From: Hirudinaria manillensis
Taxonomy: Eukaryota; Annelida; Clitellata; Hirudinida; Hirudinidae
Assembly (NCBI GenBank): GCA_034509925.1
Contig: CM067535.1
Coordinates: 1,330,001-1,394,000, forward strand
Length of the DNA stretch: 64,000 bases
Direction of reading: 5' to 3'
The notes under the pieces are model-generated. The model saw nothing but the letters and a program-made list of their open reading frames with translations, ran no database searches and was not told the DNA's origin. Position 1 is the first letter of the stretch. Every line of letters starts with the position of its first letter. The translations under genes were made by a program, and so were the position numbers. Of the stretch, positions 23,991-36,237 are shown in pieces.

Positions 23991-25792
23991 TCCTCCCTCT
24001 CTCTTTGTTCTCCTTTATCTCTCACTCCTTCCTTTCGGAGTTAATCTTAGATCCCTGAAGCCTCAGATGCTACTTACAAAGACGTGTTGTTATTGGACGA
24101 TGTCAGACGATGACAATAATTTATTTATAGATATTTTAGGATCATATACATAAACATATTAGAGCATGGCGTGACTAACATCTAGTCTTTCCAAAACTAG
24201 TAATGTCTTTATAACGCCCTCAACGTGTCATGTTAACACAACATAACAAATTAAGAAGTTTGTTAAATGCCTCAAAATGTCTTTCAGTCATTACATAAGA
24301 ATAGTGTGTCAAGGAAAACTACAATGAATACATTTTTAACAAATTCGAGGAAATCTTCATGAACATCTCCATGAACATCTTCACGAACATCTTCATGAAC
24401 ATCTCCACGGAAGTTCTCAAATCGAACGTTAAATCTGTGAATTAACTTTCAACCAATGAGAGACAAGGATCGGTAAATATTTTGACCTGCCATACAAAGT
24501 TTCAATGTCTTTTGTTTTGACCTCAAAACGTCTTCGCAAAAGAATCAAAAACAAACAAAACAACAATAAACAAAAACAAAAATCCATTCACCATCAGAAA
24601 CATCGAAACTCGTTCTTGAAATCAATTCCTAAAATTAGCCATCGAGTAAGGCATGTTTGAAAGTTATATTTGTGACTGAATTTGTTGACCTTTCTCTCTT
24701 ATGAAGTGTGATGATGATGATGATGATTACTACTACTACTACAAATAATTATTAATATTATTAATTATTATTATTAAAATTACTGAGAAAATCTTTAACC
24801 CAAATAACGATGGTTACTTTTGGTCGATATAACTGATTAATTATTTCCAAATTGAAGAATTATTTGCTTAATTTGTTTGGCAATAATCGTCCATTAATTA
24901 ATTAATTAATTAGAATATTTAAAATGAATATTTATTAGAATTACGTAACAAGTCATAACGCCCAACGAACTCATACCAACTTACTACGTTCCATTAATTA
25001 ATGATTAATATCTTATTAATAATATGCCCGGTTCTGTCATCATCATCATTAATAATAATAATACTATATAGTATTATAATAGCGGTAATATTATTGCGAT
25101 AATAACATTGTATGACAATAATATTATCATTGATATCGATGACGTCGGTATAATAATAATAATAATACTATTAATGATGATGGTATAATAATATTATTAA
25201 TAATAATATTTGTCTCTGAGCCAATAGTATGTTTAATAATAATAATATTACAATATAATATTATTTAATAATAATATTATATTATAATATTATTATTAAA
25301 TAATATTATAATATAATATTATTATTATATAAAACATACTATATATTAAACATAGAAACAATAGTCACCTCATACTTTCCACCAAACCCGAATACCACTG
25401 AAGACTTGGTTGTTGCAACATTTATTTGGAAATAATGAAACGATACAAACTTCTGCCAACCTAAAAAAAACTGTTTCTGACTTAAAAACAAAATTATTAA
25501 AAGTAAACAAATTATACAAACGATAATTAAGAGGGTATCAAAGCACGACTTCAACAAACAATTTTTATGCTAAAGTCACGAGATCCTCGTCTGCTCGGAT
25601 CGCCGGAGGTGGATTCTTCCGTGGAACAACAGAAGGAGGGGCTTTTGATTCTTTTCTTTGGTCTCAAACTGCTCAAAACAGAATCGCAATCGGAGTCACA
25701 CGCACGCATTTTACTCCTCCCCCGACGTTCAGGGGAGATGCACGCTGCAAACTCTCGGATCCCTATCGCTCACGTGCACAACAAGAAACTCC

Positions 25793-25838
<46 letters not shown>

Positions 25839-26041
25839 GATGAGCAAAGATGGCTTGCAAAAGAAAACAAGATGTTGAATCTCCAGCAATTCTAACAAAC
25901 ACAGAAAAAAAAAAATTTACATACAAACATTGAATGATAAAAATATCTCTTATCGCATCACAGAGCACGACGACAGAGAAGACGACGACGACGTGGCAAA
26001 GACAGCAGATGACAAATTGCACCGACGGACGACACGCGTCA
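23413..26041. other. Intergenic region between tRNA-Pro and XPO6
   Basis: No gene is supported. It contains a CT tract at about 23961-24010, a short degenerate 12-bp repeat (TCTTCATGAACA-like, five copies) at about 24354-24412, a palindromic foldback element at 25224-25342 and a CA tract at about 25795-25838. Confidence 0.7.
25224..25342. mobile_element. Foldback / MITE-like palindromic element
   Basis: The 119 bp segment is a near-perfect inverted repeat. Its outer ends are ATAGTATGTTT and AAACATACTAT, exact reverse complements, and the AT-only interior is also almost fully complementary with the centre near 25283. This fits a small non-autonomous element or a hairpin grown from AAT repeats. 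No clear target-site duplication or internal gene is visible, so the mobile call is tentative. Confidence 0.45.
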
Positions 26042-27035
26042 TCAAAGACTTGGTCCCATGACTGCACTGTTGAAGGCGGTTTCGTTCAAGAAGAACCTCA
26101 GATCGGCCACAAAGTTCTGCATTTTGCTCGAGAAGGTGAGACTCTCCTGTCGAGGAATGGAATGGATTGGTGAATTGTCGGGTGAATTAATAATTCAGAA
26201 ATGAATTGTTGTTTCATTCATGCCTTGCATGCTGAGATATCCTGCAATTCATGTGCATTTTCAATCGCATGCAGATCACACTGCATGACGACTCAAAGTT
26301 CTTATTGTATGGCATTTAGGACAACTCAAAGACATTGCTAACATCCCATCCATCAAATGTGACAATTTTAAATTTAAAAAAAAAAGTGAATCTGAAAATT
26401 AAATCAAACTAAATCTTCCCAAAAAAAAAGAAAAACAAAAATCTACTAAAACAATTTAATTCATTTATCATTGATTATCAAACAATTCATTGCTTCTTAA
26501 AAGATAAGCATAATATAAGATCAGAGATAAGTTATGATAACACAAGTAACATAATCAAGAAGGCATTACATACACGAGCTTAATAACGAGTTAAGATAAG
26601 TTAAGATAAATCACAACAACGTAAGCAACACACATCCAGGCGACCGCAAGACCGCAAGAAGGCAATGCGAAGCCACTCACGTCAGTCGCTGTGAGTCCTT
26701 GGACGAGGAACCTCGAATACTCCTCATTGAGAGGACACGAGGCCAACAGCTGGGGAATGAAGTTCTTGTAGAAGAATCCAAAGTCCACGGCAGCCATGTT
26801 AAAGATGGCCGTCATGACCTCTTCTCGTAGGAGGTCGTGAACTCTGTGGATCAGGACGGAGGTCAGCAAGAAGAGGAATCTCGGCAAGAATTGCTCCCTG
26901 AAGCTCGGCTGGAAAACGATTGTCGAGTTGACGAAATAAGGAATGGAAGACGAAGCAGACGTAACTGATATAAAACCAACTCCAGGACAAGAAATTCCAT
27001 GGAAGTTGGACTTTTACAAGTTGACATTTAACTCC

Positions 27036-27066
<31 letters not shown>

Positions 27067-28287
27067 TTTGTAATTATTAATATTATTATTTTTATTATTA
27101 TTATTTGTAAATTTGCAAAATGCAATGAAATCGATAGTCATACCTTGGAATACATTTTGAATTGCTTGTTCAAAGTTTCCAGTTGGTCAAGAATTTGTCT
27201 CGCGAGTTCCACGTCCGACTGAGAAAGTGAAGCATCGTAAGCCTGCAGTGGACATAAGAAGTATTACTGGTAATACAACCAAATATGTTGATGTATCATG
27301 TATTACCTGATACAACCAAATATGTATTAAAACCAAATATGTTGATGTAACATGTATTACCTGATACAACTAAATATGTAATACAACCAAATATGTATTA
27401 CTACATTGCTAGCTGTTGGTAATGGTTAATGTTCTAACATTAGGTTTTAAATACATCATTGTTGACAAACTCATCAAATCTTACCCTCATCATGAGTGCA
27501 AAGTATTCTTGGTAGCGAGCCTGCAATTCTGGATTCAATTGGTTCTTGTTGTTGAGTAGTTTGAGAGTGTTGTTGTTGTTGTTGTGGAGGAGGTTGCTTG
27601 GGAAGAAGAGACTCCAGTTGGACTTGAGTGTGGAAAAGAAGAGATTGAAGAGGCATGGCTTGACACCTGGTGAAGGTCTCTGAAAATAAATTAAATTAAT
27701 ATCAATAAATTAAATTAATATTAATTAATTAAATTAATATTAATTAATTAAATTAATATTAATTAATTAAATTAAGAAATTAAAAACAAAAGCAAGGAGG
27801 ATTGTTAGAAAGTTGGAAGACGATTTTGAGTTTGCAACGTCATGAGAATAATCCAATAACGACAACGGTAATGACAGGTGATGATGATGATATTATTTTC
27901 AAATATATAAAAAAAGAAAAATTAGACATCATTTCTAACATCTGCGATGACCACGTGTATCTTGTTGAGGCAGAGTTCCAAAATGTTGGGCAGGAAGTTC
28001 CGTGACTGAGGAGAACCGTCCTTGACCAGAACTTCGAAGATCTGCAGGAGCCTGAAACGATGACAATGGTTTACTTAACTATTAATATTTTAATAACATG
28101 TTGATATTTATTATTAATTAATTATTGCATGATTATATTTGAATTTACAAGAAAATACACAAAAAGTCAAAAATCATTATGTCTTGAAAAAAGAAAAATC
28201 ATGGAAAATTGTGACCGTTTTGAGAACTTATTGTACACTGTTTTAACAGCACATGCACTTATGAATGGATTGCTCGTCCATTAACGA

Positions 28288-28324
<37 letters not shown>

Positions 28325-30231
28325 CAATAATAATAATAATAAATTTGCCAATTAATTACTACCAACTTCTCTATAAGTTCGTGACCTGAAGAATCTTCCT
28401 CCTTCAAGCTGTCCATGACTAACTTTCTGCAGAGGTTCAGAATTTAAATTTTAAAAATTAGTCATAAAACTACTTAACAATAATATAAACGTCGAAGAGA
28501 ACTGATGATGATGTCATAATGATGATGATAACGACGACGATTATGATAACGATGATGATGATGACAAAATTGCGATTTCAATGTAGGGCCAACATAAGAT
28601 TAACTAACCCCGAGAAAATAACGACGAATTGATCCAACACGCTTCGCAGGAGTTCGGCTCCCATCTGAGATCGGAAAGTTTGGATTATGGCAAAGAAGAA
28701 GCCCATCATCTTGCACGAAGTATCTGCAATTAAATTATTATTATTATTGTTATTATTATTATTATAAAATAACAGATTAAAGGATTAACAAAAATTTAAA
28801 AAAAAAAAAATAATAATAATAATAACACCTGCAGCCTACCTTTCCTGTCAATGAAAACGTGCAGCACGTCGACGGTTCTCTTGACGTGCAGCAGGAGGCA
28901 GTCGTAGCAGACGTCCGCCTTCTTTGACGACATCCCGTCGACTCCAAGCACGACTTCCGTCACGACCTCCATGGTCCTCTGGACGACAGCGTTCGCTGCA
29001 GATCAGCAATCGACCAATGAATTCACATCGAGAGGACAAAACAGAAATTTTGGCTAAAAACATAAACGTTCATTAAAAAAATAAATTAATTCAAACCCGA
29101 TTCGTCATCCACGAAGGAACGAGAACCTCCGACGGATCGCGAAACCTCCTCGTAAACGCCGGAAAAATCCTTGAAGAGGAAGTCGCAGAAGACTCTCAGT
29201 AGGTCCTTGTGCCGGCACGTGCGATCGTCGAGCTTTTGAGGAGGCAAGGAAGAGAGGAGGTTCAGAAAAAGAGCGCGATACGTCAGAGTGAGAGCCTGGA
29301 AAGATTTTATAATTATTTGGATTTTATGACCACACTAAAACCTTATTATAGAGATAGCTAGATTTTGCATGAAAATAGCATCCCTATGAGGAGGTTGTCC
29401 CTTTTATCAGTCAGATGTTAAACTAAAAGAAAATTGGTTCCTAGAAGAAACGGCCCATAAGTCAGGTTTTACCCTATTTTCAGGGGCCCCAATTAGCAGG
29501 TTCTTCTGTATTTTATGACTTCTCAATGAAAATTACATAAATATTTGATCAATTATTCATTAACGCTTTTCAACGGATCATCAAATGTGGCAAAGAAAAA
29601 TTTGAAACTCGACGAACTTTGGGAGGAGCCGAAGCCATTCGGATTCCATTGGAAAAGAGGCAGTGGAATGAAGAGTCGATGAGAGGTGGTTTGATTTCCA
29701 CGACGAAGGACAGGAGGAGCTGACTAGCAGACAACAGGATCTTCTCCGGAATCTGAGTGCAATTAAAAGAAATAAGAACGGGATTTACGAACAAATTCCA
29801 ATAATTTCAAACTGGTGGTCAGATGACAATTCGCCGTTTAAAGTAGAATCCGCTTTTAAACAAAACAATTCTCGATCACAAAAAACAACAAAAGTTTTTG
29901 ATTTTTTTAAACAAAAAAAAACAAAACAAATGTCGTAACAGCTTGTTGGCCCAAAAACAATCAACAAAAATATATTTATTTATTTATTTATATATTATTA
30001 TTATATATTTTTTTTAAAACCAACCAATTCCGTCTGCAAGAGAGGAAGAAGTGAATGTAGGATGGAGGAAACCATCTCATTGCAATCGATTCCCAGTGAC
30101 GTCAACTTCGACGGATCTGACTTGACACGACTCAGGAACGGACACCAGGCCTTCACGGCTGCCAAAGACTCTGCATGACTGAAGAAAAGAAAAAGGATCT
30201 GAATAATCATATTATTATTATTATTATTATT

Positions 30232-30266
<35 letters not shown>

Positions 30267-33082
30267 TTCTTCTTCATATAAAGAGTCTTCCTTGACACTT
30301 ACACTTCAATAAAATCCGACTCGAGAACACTTTTTATGGCAGAATCCACTTCATGGAACCTCATCTTGGAAGAATAGTCCATCAAACCTAAGAGCCTGAC
30401 AGACGGACATTTTGACATGGCAATGAGTTAAAAATACAACCACAATAATTTTATTATTATTTTAAAAATTATTATCTCATTATAATTAATAAAATTAATT
30501 AATCAATAGAAATGATTAGCTCGTTATCATCCAAATCGGAACCTCTGGAAAAGTATGCATCCCGTTTCGAGATCTTCCTGCGAGGCCGCGCAGACGAAGT
30601 TGTCCGCGAGCGCCGCGAAGATGTGGAGGAAGGTCGAGAGGTCACGGAGCATGCAGTGCAGCTTCTTGCAGTCGTTCTCCGCCGTGATCACGAATCGTCT
30701 GCTCTGACGGACGGACGGATGCAACTGTCCTTCGCCGCCATTTTGAACGGTCATTATGTAGCCGCCGAGACCAAAGTAAGTCCTGAGAGCTTCTTCGAAC
30801 GGCTGGTTCTGATCGAGTATCGACAATTATCAACTGTGATGTCACCAACAAATCCATGAATTTGTATTTATTTGCAAACATAAATATTCTATTATGTAAT
30901 AATATTTATTGTGTTTTGTTGTAACACTAACAATCCTAACAAATAATAAAGTAGCTATACATTGATGAAGGCAAATATTCAGAAGAAATAATAATTTTCA
31001 ATATTTATTGATTAATACTCCATTATTATTATTTTATTTAATTAATTATTTATTTATTTATTAAATTAATTAATTAGACACCAATGCGAACAAGTCGAAC
31101 GTTGCTAACCAAATAGAGAAGAACTTCGTTGTGGTACAACTTTGCAACCTTCAAAATCACTTCCGTGTTCTCCAGCAAATAATTCTGCCACTCGGTTCTA
31201 AACTGTTGGAAAATAATTAAAGAATTAACTTTACATGGATCTGATTAAAAACAATAAAGGACTAACATCATCTAAACATAACAAACCAACATAATAACAG
31301 CAGAAACAACAGCAATAATAATAAGAATAATAATAATTAGAATAATAATAATAACAATAATAATAATAATAATATCAGGAGATCCAAGTCTTGCATGCTA
31401 ATCGATGTTGCAGTCCCGGATGATAAGAACATCGCGCTCAAAGAAGCTGAAAAAATTAGCAAATACAAAGACCTGGAGATTGAAATCAACCGGATGTGGA
31501 ACGTGAAGTCTAAAGTCGTTCCGGTAATTGTAGGAGCGCTCGGAACGCTAAGGAAAGACTTTACAAAGTATGTAGAGTTGATACCAGGACGACCAAAGAC
31601 TTCGGAGATTCAGAAGATCTCCTTGCTGGGCACTGCCCACATTCTTCGGAAAGTACTTGGATGAATCGCTGAGAGCACTGGTAGTGCTCAGCATTCATTC
31701 ATCACTGGCTATGAGACCGAGAAGAAGCAGGATAATAATAATATGTAACAATAATCGACATATAATTCATTAACCAACAGGTAACCAACATCATCATCAA
31801 GAACATCATCATCCAAGGACTCCAGGTGTGACTGATTGTGCTTGAACTGAATGGATGTTAACACCTTTGCAGCAATTTCTAAGCTGATGTCTTTAAACCT
31901 ATAAACACATGTTGCTAAGATATAAATGATTATTAATAAAATTAAAACATAATAAAAATAAAAATATAATAACTATTAATAAAATAAAGATATAAAAATT
32001 ATTACAATAATTATCAATAAAACAAAAATATAATAACTATTACAATAACTATTATTAAAATAAAAATATAATTATTATTACAATAACTATTATTAAAATA
32101 AAAATATAATTATTACAATAAATATTATTAAAATAAAAATTTAATTATTATTCCAAAGTTTAGTCAGGCAGTCCTAGAAGTCATGGAATTTTCAGGGGCA
32201 ACAAACCTGGACGACGTTTCTGGAAATCTACCTGACTTCTGATTGGCCAGGTATTCAAAGAAATCCATCCACATGGAGAGGCATGAAACATACAAGCTCG
32301 TGTAGGGTTGCTGGAATGGAAATTAAAAATACTAATTAACATATTGGCAAATAAGATTAAAATACTAATTAACATATTAGTAAATAAGATTTACTATTGC
32401 AATCCCATTAATAACTGGTTGGATGCTTATTCAAGTTATAAGACGTAACAAATTATTGGTAAGCATTCAATTCAACGTTTACAAATGTTCCAACAATGCA
32501 GATCGACAAAAGCAACAATTAATAAAAAATAAAAAATAATTTAATTACATTAGAATAGAAGTCAATGCAATTCAATGCAATTCAATGCACTTCAACGCAC
32601 TTCAATGCAATTCAATAGAATTCAATGCAATTCAATGCACTTCAACGCACTTCAATGCAATTCAATAGAATTCAATGCAATTCAATGCACTTCAATGCAA
32701 TTCAATGCACCTCAATGCACCTCAATGCACCTCAATGCACCTCAATGCACTTCAATGCATTTCAATGCAATTCAATGCGCTTCAATGCAACTTAACAAAT
32801 GCAACCAATAAAAGCTTCCTGAAACCTGTTCAAAAGTGAATTTGATGAGAATTTGGAAGAACTCTTGATCTGCTTCGACATCCTTCAGATGGTTCTTGAT
32901 GAACAGATGAAGAAAGTCTACCATTTTAGTCAGGTATCTTCTGCTCAGAATAATAATAATAATAACAATAATAATAACAATAATAATAATAATAATAATA
33001 ACAATAGTATGAACAAGCTAATTTAACTAGATAATTTAAGCATAGTTTGAAATCTTTGTAATTTAAATTGATAATGATAAAC

Positions 33083-33174
<92 letters not shown>

Positions 33175-35250
33175 CATCATCATCATTAGCACTAGTATTA
33201 TTAATGAAATTACCATAGATCTTACCCTTCATTGAGATAAGACCAGATGTTATGATGAGACTCATTGACAAACACCCTGAGCACGTTTCTAATCCTTTCA
33301 TGAGAGTTGGCAACAAAATAAGGAAACATTCTCAAATTGAACAGTTTCGAGCACAGCTTCATGGACAAAACCTCGCAAATGCAACCCAACGCCATTTCTG
33401 CAATTTGGAACCTGCACTGAGAAGGGCAGCAGTGAAGACCCTCGTGCGAGACAAGAAAGGTCGTGGCCAGTTCGACGATCGAGGAGAAGAGCGACTGTAA
33501 GAATGCACTTTCTTCTTCGGTCCTCTGCGGCTCGAACCAATTCAAGAGGCCCACGATGCACTCGAGACCCGATCTGAGGACGTTCGACCACTTCTCTTCC
33601 ACGCAGCACGACCTTCTGCAGGGGACGCCGTTGGTTAAGGAATGGCCGTCTGGTTGCAGGGCATCGATTTTGATTCTCACTTCTCGCAAAACGCCTGACG
33701 ATGGATTTTCACGTGAAACAAAATTATTATCAAATCTTCAAACTCGTGACGATAACAAATATCTTCTAAAGAGTTTATAAATGGAAGGCATACATTGTAG
33801 AATTTTACCAGAAATATAAATTTAAATTAAGAATGCACTCAAGCTTTAGAAGTAAAGTATAAACAACAGAAATTCAGTTAATTTACATGGTATCACATGC
33901 CTGATGTTAATGTTTTTATACTAAACACTTGTATGGCCTTCGCCCAAGTTACTCTCGAGTAACATAATTTTAAATCCCAACACATTACAACCAGTTTCAG
34001 AATGTAACCCTTGACAACAAATGCCACATTGTTGACCTTTTATTATGAACACGTTTCAAACATTTGGCCAAATTAATCTCTAATTAATTTTCTAATCAAT
34101 TAACTTAACCCCTAAAGGATTAGAACATTCTCAAAACACAAAAACAGAAAAAAAGTTTATTTTTAAATTCTTGCACACATCACATTACTAATTCTAACCT
34201 GCAACTTTATTCAGCAAGAGAGGAATGTTTGACTTGAAAACTTCTGTAAGTTGTCTTCTACGTCCTGAGCTTATGTCTTCCTTGGTACTTGAAAATTCTT
34301 CTGATGCCACAACCAAGAAATTGAGACCCAAAAGAACATGGTCTTCATGTGACAGTAACTGAAACAACAAGAATCTTTAAAGTGATCTTTTTTTATTTAG
34401 GATTAAACATTTAAAAATACAAACATGATTGACTTCATCAAGGAAAGATGGATAATTTTGTGGCCAATCAAATCTGGCGATGGTGACGATCAGCTTCATC
34501 ATCTTGTTGCGAATGAAGAAGCTCAGGTCTTTGCCGGACATTAGCATTTGATAGCAGTTTATTCTTATCATTTCTTTATCTCCAGAGCCAAAAGTGATAC
34601 CCTGTCGACTCACTGCAATCTTCAATGTAGCGATATCAGTAACAAATGCCATGGTGCAAAAAGGAATCATTTTAGAAATATAGTTTAAAAAAAGTTAGCA
34701 TGATGAGAAAGAATGAAACCCAGATCATTACCCTAGATCATTACATTCTAACTAAATGTTCAGGATGCAGGATAATGAAAAATTAACTTGAGTTTATAAA
34801 CTTAATTTAACAGCCTTTCTTAATCATCTTCCACAAACACAAAACATTTAAAAACCGCATAGATTTTGTAAAATTGCACCAACCTCAATCACTTTCAAAC
34901 AGAACATCAAAACATGATCGTTTCTTGTGTTAGACATGTAAAAGAGACAACTTTTCCAAGATGCTGGTTGTCCACAAAAGTCAGTTAAAATCTTATCTGT
35001 TGGAAAATTACAAAAAATATACTGCTACTCAAAAAAGTCATATAAGCAAAATGCGGTCAAGCAGAAATTCACCAATTTCTTTTTTCCTTGCATTGTCAGC
35101 TATTGCAGAGTAGAATTCTGTTAGTAATGCTTCTAGATGATTAAGTGATTCTAAATCACATGCCTGTGAAATTGCAATAATATTATATCAGAAATCACTT
35201 CGCAATTCATCCCGGACATAAATAAAAAAAGCTAAAAAGATATATACCAT
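26042..35250 (-). CDS. XPO6: Exportin-6, nuclear export receptor for profilin-actin
   Basis: Importin-beta family HEAT-repeat receptor that exports actin-profilin with RanGTP. Exons (5' to 3'): 35250-35248, 35163-35073, 34996-34884, 34619-34425, 34358-34199, 33694-33226, 32940-32826, 32310-32232, 31890-31775, 31202-31110, 30808-30543, 30395-30303, 30178-30025, 29752-29618, 29295-29097, 28995-28840, 28723-28609, 28426-28367, 28051-27952, 27679-27485, 27242-27144, 26908-26681, 26146-26042. The sum is 1112 residues; human XPO6 is about 1125. Matching blocks include [66 protein letters not shown] and [20 protein letters not shown]. The first coding exon is just the ATG. Exon 20 carries an Asn-rich insert from an AAC repeat. 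The start of exon 4 and the end of exon 14 are the least certain boundaries. Confidence 0.95.
31378..31735 (+). mobile_element. 3' fragment of a non-LTR retrotransposon
   Basis: An open frame to 31664 encodes about 95 residues with the blocks [34 protein letters not shown] and [14 protein letters not shown] recognise these as the C-terminal region after the reverse transcriptase in many animal non-LTR elements. A short 3' part follows and ends in GATAATAATAAT. The 5' part, including the reverse transcriptase, is missing, as in a typical truncated insertion. It sits in antisense in XPO6 intron 9, with AAT repeats on both sides. Confidence 0.8.
32563..32793. repeat. 10-bp minisatellite, about 23 copies
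   Basis: The unit is TTCAATGCAA with variants ending CAC, CGC or AGAA. It has an exact 10-bp period, and a 50-bp block of five variants is duplicated at about 32581 and 32631. It lies in XPO6 intron 7, less than 40 bp from the exon that ends at 32826. The open frame across it is an artefact. Confidence 0.95.
33083..33177. repeat. (ATT)n microsatellite
   Basis: About 90 bp of perfect ATT in XPO6 intron 6, followed by a short ATC run. Confidence 0.95.
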
Positions 35251-35568
35251 TGTAGCCTTCCAGGAAAAAATAATAAGGAACAAACGTTTATACACACAGG
35301 AAGCGAATATCAGACTAAAACTTAACTTAATTATTGACAAAATTAAAACAAATTACATTAATGCATTATTAAAATTAAATAAATTATAAATAACGTAAAA
35401 CATTTATAAGTAAATATATGTTGATCTGTATATACAATTATTGACGGCAAAACTTTCATAAATAAAATAATTTAAAAAATTATAAAAAGTTTGTTTAAAA
35501 TTTTTTTAAAGCATTTCAACACACCTTCTTAAATAGTTTCCGCAAAGGTGTTTACAACGACGGCAGAA
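35251..35568. promoter_or_regulatory. Shared divergent promoter region, XPO6 / TRAPPC2
   Basis: 318 bp separate the minus-strand XPO6 ATG from the plus-strand TRAPPC2 ATG. Both 5' UTRs and both promoters must fit here or in unseen upstream exons. It is AT-rich with no clear TATA box in a decisive position. Shared use is inferred from spacing only. Confidence 0.5.
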
Positions 35569-36204
35569 ATGTCTGGCAATTATTACTTTGTTATAGTCGG
35601 TCATAACGATAATCCTATATTCGAAATTGAATTTTTAACACCGACAAAAGCCAACGATCCAAAAGTAATTAATTTTAATTTGTATCTCTTTGATTGCACC
35701 TCTTGGTAAGTTTGCACATTATTTAGAGGGAGGATCACAAACACCTGAACCAGTTTATTGCTCATGCCGCTCTCGATCTAGTAGACGAGCAGTTATGGAC
35801 TACAAACAACATGTACCTCAAAGTGGTTGACAAGTTTAATGAATGGCACGTTTCTGCCTTTGTCACTGCTTCAAGTATGTCTGGCCAACAATTACTGATT
35901 TTAACCATTTTTAAAGCAATGAGAATTTCAATTAATAATAAGATTCTGCCATAGAATTCAGATTTCTTTTGCTACATGATGTAAAAAATGAAGACAGCAT
36001 CAAAAACTTTTTTCAGGATGTTTATGAGATATTCATAAAGGTTTTTTTTTATAATTGTGATCATCTGTGTAAACATAAATCTTAAAATCAATATGATTTT
36101 TCCAGCAATCCATGAATCCCTTTTACAAATTCAACACTCCAATAAAGACACAGGCATTTGAGAAAAAAGTCCAGTTTTATGGAAAAAGACATTTAACTGG
36201 TTAA
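35569..36204 (+). CDS. TRAPPC2: TRAPP complex subunit 2 (sedlin)
   Basis: Small longin-fold subunit of the TRAPP tethering complex, acting in ER-Golgi transport. Exons 35569-35664, 35727-35874, 35955-36040 and 36106-36204 give 142 residues; human TRAPPC2 has 140. The N-terminus [20 protein letters not shown], the block [36 protein letters not shown] and the C-terminal [13 protein letters not shown] align throughout with sedlin. All junctions are GT-AG. The gene runs divergent from XPO6 and converges on the next gene; the two stop codons are only 33 bp apart. A candidate AATAAA at 36282-36287 would make the 3' UTR overlap the neighbour's last coding exon. Confidence 0.96.
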
Positions 36205-36237
36205 ATTAAAAAGTTGTACATGAGTCACTTTCATTTC

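Noticed and set aside
32575-32811. 78-codon open frame of MQFNALQ-type repeats
   Set aside because: Product of the 10-bp minisatellite; three periods make ten codons.
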